Positions 30,115 through 36,950 of a stretch of DNA of 64,000 bases are shown piece after piece. The position numbers were made by a program, and so were the translations under genes. The stretch is from a virus. Numbering within the stretch: the first letter of the stretch is position 1; every line of letters starts with the position of its first letter. The notes under the pieces were generated by a model. That model was not told the origin of the DNA. It did not search any database and worked only from the letters and a program-made list of their open reading frames with translations. Where the stretch lies: IMG/VR virus record IMGVR_UViG_3300034012_002457, positions 1 to 64,000 of that record; one strand, given 5' to 3'.

Positions 30115-30273
30115 ATGATTCTCATTGATTTCTTTAGCGAAGATTGCTGCAAAGGCACTGAATTAATCGAAGGGTGGTATTTTTATTCCGATAGCGATGA
30201 TTCCATCATTGGGGGACCGTTTGAAAGTGAAGAGGCCGCCATTCAGGCGGCCTTTGATGGCCATGGTTGGTGA
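30115..30273 (+). CDS. 52-residue hypothetical protein
   Basis: MILIDFFSEDCCKGTELIEG, then WYFYSDSDDSIIGGPFESEE and AAIQAAFDGHGW. The end is coded by a hairpin GGCCGCC / GGCGGCC with loop ATTCA (30234-30252), which may help end the transcript, as at 10384 and 24466. Last gene of the early run. Confidence 0.55.
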   Translation: MILIDFFSEDCCKGTELIEGWYFYSDSDDSIIGGPFESEEAAIQAAFDGHGW

Positions 30274-30297
30274 TTAATAAAAACTTGAATGGAAGGG

Positions 30298-30395
30298 TCC
30301 GGGTGAAAAATGTATTGTGAGATCCGGCTGGAAAATGTATTGTTCTGGAAAAAATTGGAACCGGCTGGTTTTTGTATTTTTGGATCCGGCCCGAA
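30298..30395. repeat. Four iterated TCCGG-type repeats
   Basis: Copies begin at 30298 (TCCGGGTGAAAAATGTATTG), 30323 (TCCGGCTGGAAAATGTATTG), 30360 (ACCGGCTGGTTTTTGTATTT) and 30385 (TCCGGCCCGAAGCGTATC). The spacing is 25, 37 and 25 bp. Iteron-like; possible binding sites for a replication initiator or repressor. Confidence 0.55.
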
Positions 30396-30435
30396 GCGTA
30401 TCAGGCTCCCTGCCCGATTTTTCCGCCGCCTTGTT

Positions 30436-30454
30436 GATAATGATTCTCATTTTT
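30436..30454. promoter_or_regulatory. Fur-box-like site
   Basis: GATAATGATTCTCATTTTT matches 15 of 19 positions of the E. coli Fur consensus GATAATGATAATCATTATC. It lies 8 bp from the LexA-type palindrome. A chance match is possible in this AT-rich stretch. Confidence 0.3.
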
Positions 30455-30461
30455 ACGGGGT

Positions 30462-30475
30462 AGTACATTTGTACT
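30462..30475. promoter_or_regulatory. Cyanobacterial LexA-type box
   Basis: AGTACATTTGTACT lies within a longer inverted repeat GTAGTACA TT TGTACTAC (30460-30477). It fits the published cyanobacterial LexA consensus RGTACNNNDGTWCB at every position. Confidence 0.5.
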
Positions 30476-30486
30476 ACTTTTGGCCA

Positions 30487-30605
30487 TTGATAAGCTGAGC
30501 TGATCATTCCGGGCCGATCCATCAGCATCGCTTATCATATCAGGCATCCTGATCATTCCCTGGCCCTCCCATCAGCTCCGCTTATCTGATAAGCGCAGTT
30601 GATAT
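30487..30605. promoter_or_regulatory. Operator cluster: GATAAGC half-sites and palindrome
   Basis: TTGATAAGC (about 30487), GCTTATCA (about 30530) and the 17-bp palindrome CGCTTATC T GATAAGCG (30589-30605). They lie on a 49-bp direct repeat (30500 and 30549, each starting CTGATCATTCC and containing CCATCAGC and CGCTTATC). Confidence 0.5.
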
Positions 30606-30646
30606 AAAGAATTACACGCAATAAAGTATTCTCATCGTTGCATCTT

Positions 30647-30755
30647 GCGCCACTAAATGTAGCTAACTGCCACGCGGCAGAATGCAACCTACTGTTTGCC
30701 GCTAACTGATGCTCACTGTGCGCCCTTAAATATAGCCTATTGTTTCGCGCTAAAT
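30647..30755. repeat. AT-rich imperfect repeats before the Gp88 island
   Basis: CCTACTGTTTGCCGCTAA (30688) and CCTATTGTTTCGCGCTAA (30736) are 48 bp apart; TGCGCCACTAAATGTAG (about 30646) and TGCGCCCTTAAATATAG (about 30719) form a second pair. The stretch just precedes an abrupt rise in GC content. Confidence 0.4.
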
Positions 30756-31017
30756 ATAAATATTTCAGAATGTAACGTAGCGCCGCAGTCTCGCCCGTCT
30801 CATGGTAGGCGCGCGCGCTTGCGCGGTTCCTCCTATGGGGGGCAGCCATGGCAGCAGCAGCAGCAGCCCCTACCATCCCTGCCCCCTCACAGCCCCTGGC
30901 TACTGGGCCACCTGTCAGGGTGGCCTACTGGCCCCTTCCTAGGGGCTACCTGCTAGGGGGCAAGCCTGTAATGTGGGGCCGTTGGCGCGAGCCAGCCCCC
31001 CCATCGCTTCCAAACCA

Positions 31018-32640
31018 ATGACCAAGACCAAGACCCTTAAGGCCGTCGACCCCCAGACCGGGGCCATCTTCACCCGCCGCACTGAGCGCTCCTACGTGGC
31101 TGCTGTTGTCTTCACCGATAGCAGGGGCGAGACTTGCTGCGATTCTTGGTGTGGCAGGCCCGACCTGGCAGACAAGGCTCTAACCAAGGCTCGCAAGGGC
31201 TGCCCGTCTGCCCGCCTGGCCCCTGTAGTTGATCCTGCTGCCCCTGCCCCTGCCCCCCATCCCTGCAGCGCTGAGGCCGTGGCTGATGATGCCTGCCAGG
31301 CCCTGGCTGAGCTGAGCGCAGAGGCTGAGCCCGCCCCTGCCCCTGGCCCCCTGCTACCAGGAGAGGCCCCCCGCCCGGCCCCTGCCCCCTTTGTCTACAA
31401 CTGGGCTCAGGGGGCCCTTGGAAAGCCAGCCCCTGCCCCTGAGCTGCCCGCTTTTGTCACGTATGGGCAGCAGCAGCAGCAGCCGCAGCAGGCCCCCGCC
31501 GCTGCCCCTGCCCCCTTAGTGCAGCCTGGCCCCCTGGCCCGCAAGACAGCCCCCGCTCACCTGCCCGCCGATGTGGCCGCCCTGCTGCAGCGGTTCGGCC
31601 TGACGCTTGAGGGCCTCCTGACCGTGGGGGCATCCAACGCCAAGCTGGCCAAGGGGGCGGCCCTGGCCTGGCCCGTGATCCTGCACCACCTGCCTGCCCG
31701 CTCCCTGGCTGCTGCCATCGCAGGCCCTGAGGCTGGGCCCACGGCCCCCCGTTCGCGGCTGCCTGGCCTGGCTGAACTGGCCAAGGCCCAGAATGTCTAC
31801 AGCCTGGCCCTGGCCCATAACGGCTGCCCCTGGGCCTCCGCTGGCTGTGCTGCTGGCTGCCTGGCCTGGGCTGGCCATGGGGGCCTGTCCGTGACGGTGG
31901 CCTCAGCCCGTGCCCGTCGCACCCTGGCGATGCTGGCCGATGGCCCCGCCTACACTCGCGCCATTCTCTGGGCCATTGCTCGCGCCTACCGGCAAGCCCA
32001 GGCCAAGGGCCTGCCCCTGGCTGTGCGCCTACGTGGCACGGACGATCAGCCCTGGCATCTGGCCCGCCTGAGCATCAGCCCCGCAGAGGCCCAGGCCATC
32101 GCCCGACGCTACGGCCTGCCCGTGACCCCTGGCCAGGGCCAGACTCTGCCCGAGGCTCTCAGCCTGGCCCCCGATGGCAGTATCCGCCTTTATGAGTACA
32201 GCAAGGCCCCCACAGACGGCCCCCTGGGCCTCCTGGCCCAGCAGCGGGCAGGATGGGACGTGACGGCCTCCCTAGCTGCTGACAGGCCAGACGGCCTCAG
32301 CCAGGCCCTGCAGGCCGTGGCCGCTGGGTTCCGTCTGGCTGTGCCTGCAGCATTCCCGAAGGGGCAGCCCCTGCCCGATGTGTTGATCCTCCGCGATGGC
32401 GAGACCGTGGCCCGCCTGCTGTGCCTTGATGGCGACGTGACGGATCACCGCTGGGCCGACCCTGCAGGCCCCCAGCCCCTGGGCTTCGATGGCGTGGCTG
32501 TGCTGTTGAGAACCAAGCGAAGCCGGGGCCGTGGCCCTGCTGCTGATGCATTCAGCCTTGCTCCCATCGTTGGGGCCTGGCAGCCCCTGGCAGGCGGGGG
32601 CCAGGCAGCATTCAGCACCACACAATGGGAGGCCGCCTGA
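31018..32640 (+). CDS. Gp88-family phage protein in a GC-rich island
   Basis: 540 residues from ATG 31018 (a longer start at 30973 lies in the leader hairpin). Residues about 70-175 are a low-complexity Ala/Pro/Gln linker. The C-terminal 350 residues show the Gp88 pattern: SNAKLAKG, NGCPWASAGCAAGCLAWAG, AVRLRGTDDQPWH, IRLYEYSKAP, then LLCLDGDVTDHRWADP and LLRTKRSRGR. The family's function is unknown to me; conserved Cys, Asp and Arg residues suggest an enzyme. The coding sequence is extremely rich in GGCC, CCTG and GCC codons, unlike the rest of the window, suggesting recent acquisition from a high-GC source. Confidence 0.7.
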   Translation: MTKTKTLKAVDPQTGAIFTRRTERSYVAAVVFTDSRGETCCDSWCGRPDLADKALTKARKGCPSARLAPVVDPAAPAPAPHPCSAEAVADDACQALAELSAEAEPAPAPGPLLPGEAPRPAPAPFVYNWAQGALGKPAPAPELPAFVTYGQQQQQPQQAPAAAPAPLVQPGPLARKTAPAHLPADVAALLQRFGLTLEGLLTVGASNAKLAKGAALAWPVILHHLPARSLAAAIAGPEAGPTAPRSRLPGLAELAKAQNVYSLALAHNGCPWASAGCAAGCLAWAGHGGLSVTVASARARRTLAMLADGPAYTRAILWAIARAYRQAQAKGLPLAVRLRGTDDQPWHLARLSISPAEAQAIARRYGLPVTPGQGQTLPEALSLAPDGSIRLYEYSKAPTDGPLGLLAQQRAGWDVTASLAADRPDGLSQALQAVAAGFRLAVPAAFPKGQPLPDVLILRDGETVARLLCLDGDVTDHRWADPAGPQPLGFDGVAVLLRTKRSRGRGPAADAFSLAPIVGAWQPLAGGGQAAFSTTQWEAA

Positions 32641-32861
32641 TGGCCCGCCCGCCCCTGCCCCCCATCCTGGGCCCTGATGGCCAGCCCCTGGCCTGGGCCT
32701 CTCCTGGCCCTGATGGCCAGCCCCTGCCCCTCCTGACTGAGGCCCTGGCAGCCGTGCTAGCTCGCGACGCTGCAGCCCATGCCCACGCCCAGGCCATCAG
32801 GCAGGGGCTCTGCCCCCCTCCTGCCCCCTCTGCCCGCTGGCTGATCAGCGACCGCGACTAA
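32640..32861 (+). CDS. Pro/Ala-rich small protein, island companion
   Basis: 73 residues from ATG 32640, which overlaps the upstream TGA. Contains a repeated ILGPDGQPLAWASPGPDGQP unit and a C-terminal helix (LLTEALAAVLARDAAAHAHA). It shares the GC-rich composition of the Gp88 gene, so both arrived together. Function unknown. Confidence 0.5.
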   Translation: MARPPLPPILGPDGQPLAWASPGPDGQPLPLLTEALAAVLARDAAAHAHAQAIRQGLCPPPAPSARWLISDRD

Positions 32862-33188
32862 GGGCCTCCTGGGCTCCTCTCCTGGCCCCTCAGGCAGCCC
32901 CTGAGGGGCTCTCTGTTGCCCATAGGCTGCCCCTGCTGGCTTGGCCTCTCTCCTGCTGCAGGGCCTCTCTTGGCTGATGGTGGGGATTAGAAGCCCTATT
33001 GCGAGCGATTCTCAACTAGACTGTACCATTTCAATACGTTACAACTGTTCACCGTGAACAGACGCGGGCGAAACGCCAGTGGTAGCGTGGAGCAGTAGCA
33101 CGGCAGTTTGTGGTTTGAGGGGCGCGGTATACCTCGTCAAAAGTGCAACCAAAAATGATCGAAAATGGCCAGCAATAAGTACAATTAC
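32862..33188. other. Gene-free end of the GC-rich island
   Basis: Composition falls from very GC-rich to average at about 32990. No gene seen. A palindrome lies at 33045. Confidence 0.5.
33045..33061. promoter_or_regulatory. 17-bp palindromic operator-like site
   Basis: CTGTTCAC C GTGAACAG, perfect 8-bp arms around one base, typical of a dimeric repressor site. It lies between the Gp88 island and the - strand HNH gene. Confidence 0.45.
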
Positions 33189-33866
33189 CTACCAATCAAG
33201 GGACTCAACGATAGCGCGTCCCACTGCTTCAGTGAGAATTTTTAATTCTTCGTGCGTAGCGTAGCTTTTGAAAGTATTTGCTTTGCTGCTAATTATCCAT
33301 ACATTTCCTTTTACGTAGCCTTTTGTTGGGTCAATGCGATCTAGGGACGGGCTATTTGCAATTCCTCCTGATCCTTTTCCGCGATAAGTGGACCATTCAA
33401 GAGGCATACCAAACACTGGGCAATGCGAGACGACAAGAGAGCGGATGTATTCATGATCAATGTCAAAGGGGAGATTTTTTTCTTTAGCGCGTTTACGAGC
33501 GCTTTTAACCATATCTTTTGTTTGCGTTAGCACGGGATTATCTTTTTGATATTGTTTTACATTTAAGGCGTGGCATTGCTTGCACGAAGTATAAAGGCCA
33601 TCTTTAGTGCCAGTATGTTTATAGAACTCACTCAAGGGCATTATGATGCCGCATTTAGAGCATTGTTTTTGCTGCGAGTCCATGCGAGAGGGACAATCGT
33701 TGCAAAGCTTAACAAGTAAAAAACTAGTAGTCACACGCTGAATCAAGCCCTCGCAGAGGGCGCAGATGAAGCGTTCTCCTCTTCCTCCTCTAATGGAGGC
33801 GCCCAAAGCGCCGTAATGATGCACAAAGAAGCTGGCATTTTCTAAATTCGCGCATTTTCCTTGCAT
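33189..33866 (-). CDS. HNH endonuclease, free-standing
   Basis: 225 residues. Two zinc-ribbon-like sections come first (ICALCEG..LCNDC, then KQCSKCGIIMPLSEFYKH and SCKQCHALN). A C-terminal HNH-type core follows: FDIDHEYIRSLVVSHCPVFG, then SPSLDRIDPTKGYVKGNVWI with the D.ID...GY..GN signature of this homing-type subfamily. It may be a mobile gene; it sits next to the compositionally foreign island and beside the ribonucleotide reductase genes. The true start could be internal. Confidence 0.75.
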   Translation of the reverse strand: MQGKCANLENASFFVHHYGALGASIRGGRGERFICALCEGLIQRVTTSFLLVKLCNDCPSRMDSQQKQCSKCGIIMPLSEFYKHTGTKDGLYTSCKQCHALNVKQYQKDNPVLTQTKDMVKSARKRAKEKNLPFDIDHEYIRSLVVSHCPVFGMPLEWSTYRGKGSGGIANSPSLDRIDPTKGYVKGNVWIISSKANTFKSYATHEELKILTEAVGRAIVESLDW

Positions 33867-34053
33867 CGTCTATCGCTTAAAGCGGCCCCTTAGAGGGCCG
33901 CTGTTCTAGACAATATTACTTTTTCTTAAAAAAACAGCCCGTTCTGGCTGCTGCGTATAGTTTCCCAAGACCATTACTTAGGACTGGTCCAGCCTTTTTG
34001 TATTTCGCCACTCGCCAGTAGCTCCGTCCCTTTGGGGGACTCCGCATTATTAA

Positions 34054-34128
34054 GAGCACCGTGGCTTGTCTAGCCTTTTTAGCTCATCACTCCGCGCTTT
34101 AGGCGCTTCGTTGGAGGGGAAGGTGCTC
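34054..34128. ncRNA. 75-nt closed structure, candidate RNA
   Basis: GAGCACC (34054-34060) pairs with GGTGCTC (34122-34128) over 7 bp. Inside are GGCT/AGCC and a nested hairpin CTCC GCGC TTTAG GCGC ... GGAG. The length and closing stem recall a tRNA, but no T-loop or anticodon arm fits on either strand. Confidence 0.35.
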
Positions 34129-34145
34129 GGGAGAGGCTAGCGAGG

Positions 34146-34183
34146 AGCGTCTAATTGCTCTGGAGGGGCGAAATTTAGACGCT
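34146..34183. ncRNA. Long hairpin, 11 bp with one bulge
   Basis: AGCGTCTAATT pairs with AATTTAGACGCT leaving a single bulged base; the 15-base loop contains GGAGGGG, which could pair with or mimic an anti-Shine-Dalgarno target. It lies 18 bases after the 75-nt structure. Confidence 0.4.
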
Positions 34184-34406
34184 GCTGCGCTTACGCATAT
34201 CGTAAATGCTCTGTCAAGCTTTGTCAAGAGGCTCAAAACCCTTGCAAATACTAGAAAGGGGCCTAAAAGGCCCCGAAAACCATGGAAAAATTGCCCGTTT
34301 CTTAAGGATGTCTTCTGTTTTGTCAGGCAATGAAGAAGAATGTATTAAAAACTACCAGTCAAATTGTTGATAGTGACTAGCCTGAAATGATCACCGCTAA
34401 TTAATT

Positions 34407-34598
34407 ATGTGGGGCCTGCCAGAACGTCAACCATTTAACATTGGCCCCTATAAACTTTGGCCTTGTTTTAGTAGGCCAGAATTTCAATGGTTTGCAGCAG
34501 TAGATGGCAAGCCTCTTTATTTCCGCACGTCCAATGAAGCGAAATTATTTTTCAATGATCTGCTAGCAGTGGACGATCCAGAAGGGCTATGCGATTAA
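34407..34598 (+). CDS. Hypothetical small protein
   Basis: 63 residues: FNIGPYKLWPCFSRPEFQWF, then AAVDGKPLYFRTSNEAKLFF. A small alpha/beta unit (W.A..dGk.lyF.t..eA..f) seen in phage hypotheticals. Precedes the ribonucleotide reductase genes. Function unknown. Confidence 0.55.
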   Translation: MWGLPERQPFNIGPYKLWPCFSRPEFQWFAAVDGKPLYFRTSNEAKLFFNDLLAVDDPEGLCD

Positions 34599-34656
34599 AG
34601 GAAGTTTTCCATTCCTGCATGGGAAAAATTGGCTAGCCTGCCTGTTGTAAGTTTTG

Positions 34657-34675
34657 GGGCCGTAAGGCCCTTTCT
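34657..34675 (+). promoter_or_regulatory. GTAA-capped hairpin before the reductase gene
   Basis: GGGCC / GGCCC with loop GTAA, then TTTCT. It ends about 15 bases before ATG 34690. It can act as a weak terminator for the upstream gene or as a leader hairpin of the reductase mRNA. GGCTAGCCTG lies about 20 bases upstream. Confidence 0.5.
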
Positions 34676-34689
34676 TGTCTCTGGAACCA

Positions 34690-36117
34690 ATGGTTGACAA
34701 AATTGCCCGCACTGGCAGGGTGCAAAGCTGGATGGAAAGCCCGAATGGACGGCTGCCGGTTAGCTGCACGGTGTTCAACGTGCAAGATTCAATGGAAGGA
34801 GGGGACGGCATTGAAGCGTCTTGGCGCTTTGTTAGCCATGGCCTGCGTAATGGTGCAGGAGTGGCGGTGCATCTTTCTGAGCTTCGCCCCAAGGGCGAAG
34901 AAAATGGCAAAGGCTTGGTTGCTAGCGGGCCTATCAGCTTTGGCAAAATCTATTCGACGCTCAATGAAATTCTGAGGCGTGGTGGTTTATACAAAAATGG
35001 AGCTGTGGTCCTGCATTTGGACTACACGCACCCTGACGCCATGGAATTTGTCAATGTTTCCAGACAGGAACTGCCTTGGACGAAGCGTTGCCTTAATGTG
35101 GACGAGCAGTTTCTGGACAAGGCTTCGCCTGGGCTGATTAATGCCGCTCTTCGTGCCATCTCTGCTGGCGACCTCTGGCTCAATAAAATTCGCTACAACG
35201 ACAAAGGCGAGCGCATCAGAGCGAATGTATGCCTGGAAGTTTATCTTCCGCATCGTGGCACTTGCTTATTGCAGCACATTAATCTTGGCGCATGCAGCAT
35301 TGATGAAATTAAAGGGGCGTTTGTTGAGGGCATGACGCAACTGTGCGAGCTTCATGCTCAAACAGGCGTTGGCGACACTGGTGAATATCTTCCTCCCATT
35401 GTTGACAAGCAAGTGGGGCTTGGCCTGTTAGGTCTGGCTAATTTCTTGAGCATTCATGAAATTAGCTATGCCGAATTTGGCAAAGCGCTAAAGGCGTTTA
35501 ATCAGGAAGATCCAGAAGATTGGTATGAAGTGATGGACAAACCAGTGGGCAATGCTGTGTTTGCCATTCACAAAGGCATTCATGCTGCGGCTGACATTGC
35601 GCGTGAGGCTGGAATGGACCGTGCCTTTGCCATTGCTCCCACTGCATCGTGCTCCTATCGCTACCAGGATCTTCGTGGCTTTACAACCACGCCCGAGATT
35701 GCCCCTCCCATTGCTCGGGAAGTAGATCGTGATAGTGGCACGTTTGGCGTGGAAAGCTTTGATTATGGTCCCGTGGAGACTGCAGCAGAGGTGGGCTGGG
35801 AAGCTTACAAGCTTGTTACAGACGAGCTTATTCGCATGTATCAAGCGAGCGGATTGCTCCATGGCTATTCGTTTAATTCGTGGAGCGATGTGGTTGTTTA
35901 TGACGAAGCCTTCCTGAAGGATTGGCTAGAATCTCCTCAGACGAGCCTCTATTACAGCCTGCAAATTCTTCCGGACACTCAACGGAAGGATGATGCATAT
36001 GCTGCATTGGACGACGATTTTAAGAGCATGTTTGGCTTAGACGATGAGTCTGAAGCTGAAGGCCCTTCTGCATCTTGTTCCGTAGAGGCTGGATTCTGCG
36101 CTGCATGCGCTGAATAA
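34690..36117 (+). CDS. nrdA: Ribonucleotide reductase large (catalytic) subunit, short form
   Basis: 475 residues from ATG 34690, far shorter than bacterial NrdA (about 750) and lacking an ATP cone. The catalytic parts are all present: NGRLPVSC (C26), the radical-site loop NVCLEV (N179, C181, E183), INLGAC (C202), APTASCSYRYQDLRG, and a redox tail with CAAC (C470, C473). It reduces ribonucleotides to deoxyribonucleotides for phage DNA synthesis. Its length and pairing with a small R2-like gene match the short cyanophage reductases found in podoviruses and siphoviruses of cyanobacteria, now thought to be class I. Confidence 0.85.
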   Translation: MVDKIARTGRVQSWMESPNGRLPVSCTVFNVQDSMEGGDGIEASWRFVSHGLRNGAGVAVHLSELRPKGEENGKGLVASGPISFGKIYSTLNEILRRGGLYKNGAVVLHLDYTHPDAMEFVNVSRQELPWTKRCLNVDEQFLDKASPGLINAALRAISAGDLWLNKIRYNDKGERIRANVCLEVYLPHRGTCLLQHINLGACSIDEIKGAFVEGMTQLCELHAQTGVGDTGEYLPPIVDKQVGLGLLGLANFLSIHEISYAEFGKALKAFNQEDPEDWYEVMDKPVGNAVFAIHKGIHAAADIAREAGMDRAFAIAPTASCSYRYQDLRGFTTTPEIAPPIAREVDRDSGTFGVESFDYGPVETAAEVGWEAYKLVTDELIRMYQASGLLHGYSFNSWSDVVVYDEAFLKDWLESPQTSLYYSLQILPDTQRKDDAYAALDDDFKSMFGLDDESEAEGPSASCSVEAGFCAACAE

Positions 36118-36124
36118 CAAAGAA

Positions 36125-36148
36125 AAAGGGGGCTTGCGCCCCCTTTCT
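36125..36148. terminator. Hairpin between the reductase genes
   Basis: Perfect 9-bp inverted repeat AAAGGGGGC / GCCCCCTTT with loop TTGC, followed by TCTGCT. It could reduce transcription into the small-subunit gene and set the subunit ratio. CATAATAG just upstream of the next ATG may be a -10 box. Confidence 0.65.
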
Positions 36149-36179
36149 GCTCCTCACACTTTCGCATAATAGTACGACA

Positions 36180-36947
36180 ATGATTGCCAAGACCAAGAGC
36201 CCCGATCTTTCCGTTGAAAATGAAGGCCCCTATCTTTCCATGATTGCCAAGAAACGGCCTTGGCAGGCCGTGCCTGTGAGCAAAGGCAAGTTGCAAGAAG
36301 GGGGCGAGGATACGATTTTCTCGCTTCTTGCGTTGCGCCATTTGGAACTGCCTGTGAAGGACTTTCTGGAGCAGGGGCTGCAGAAAGAGCTTCCTTCTAC
36401 GCCTGGCATTGTTGAGGCGCTGCGTCATAACCAGCAGGATGAGCAGCGTCATGATGAGGCGCTGAACTATGTGACGGCTGCCCATGGCACGAATGAAAAG
36501 GCGGAGAAAGAAGCCCTGAACATCCTGAAAGCATGGCAAGAGCATCCTGCCCATCCCATTTTGAAAGCTGCCATTTTGGAGCGCAGCATTTTCTTTGTGG
36601 TCTTGCCATTTTTCCGCTTTAACGGCGACATTGGCATTCGCACTGTGGCTGCTGATATTAGTCGGGATGAGATTACGCACGTTGGCGTGCATAGTCTGAT
36701 TGCTCGGGAGCTTGGCGAAACTGCTGGGCAGAGCCTGAACAAACTGCGCCGGGCCACTGCATTGTGGGCCTTTGATCAGCTTGGTGCCCATAGCAACAAA
36801 TGGTTGGACAAAGACTTTTGGTTGCGTCAAAGTGACAATTTGTTTGAGAAGGGCAGGGCTGAGGAACTGAACGACACGGCTCGCAGTCGGATGCCGGCGT
36901 TCTTTGAGGCAGCAAATAATGATCTACCTAGCTATGGTCGTGCATAG
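36180..36947 (+). CDS. nrdB: Ribonucleotide reductase small (R2-like) subunit, no radical tyrosine seen
   Basis: 255 residues. Ferritin-like metal ligands are visible: QDEQRH (E88, H91), ILERSIFFVV (E134) and SRDEITHVGVH (E164, H167). It would hold the metal centre that starts the radical in the large subunit. The residue four after the first His, where the radical Tyr sits in class Ia, is Leu95, so the protein may resemble tyrosine-less classes. The start is unusual: ATGATTGCCAAGA occurs at 36180 and again at 36240, giving two in-frame starts. Confidence 0.75.
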   Translation: MIAKTKSPDLSVENEGPYLSMIAKKRPWQAVPVSKGKLQEGGEDTIFSLLALRHLELPVKDFLEQGLQKELPSTPGIVEALRHNQQDEQRHDEALNYVTAAHGTNEKAEKEALNILKAWQEHPAHPILKAAILERSIFFVVLPFFRFNGDIGIRTVAADISRDEITHVGVHSLIARELGETAGQSLNKLRRATALWAFDQLGAHSNKWLDKDFWLRQSDNLFEKGRAEELNDTARSRMPAFFEAANNDLPSYGRA

Positions 36948-36950
36948 CCT

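Larger units (their letters stand above)
30274..31017. promoter_or_regulatory. 744-bp non-coding control region, candidate replication origin
   Basis: No coding frame of credible composition. In order it holds iterated TCCGG repeats (30298-30395), a Fur-box-like site (30436), a LexA-type palindrome (30462), repeated GATAAGC operator half-sites and a palindrome (30487-30605), AT-rich imperfect repeats (30647-30755), and a GNRA hairpin before the Gp88 gene. Iterated repeats next to an AT-rich stretch are usual for phage origins or master control regions. Which of these it is cannot be decided by eye. Confidence 0.45.
33904..34406. other. 503-bp gene-free region with structured RNA candidates
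   Basis: No plausible gene on either strand. It contains two notable inverted-repeat structures (34054-34128 and 34146-34183), a GGGGCC / GGCCCC hairpin with loop TAAAA at 34258-34274, the repeat TGTCAAG twice near 34211-34227, and two copies of the CTAGCCT motif. Confidence 0.5.

Noticed and set aside
30553-30876. 107-codon - strand frame in the control region
   Set aside because: It runs over operator repeats and AT-rich repeats and has no protein-like pattern.
34054-34128. Possible tRNA of 75 nt
   Set aside because: Only the 7-bp closing stem fits. No T-loop consensus or anticodon arm could be placed on either strand, so it is listed only as a structured RNA candidate.
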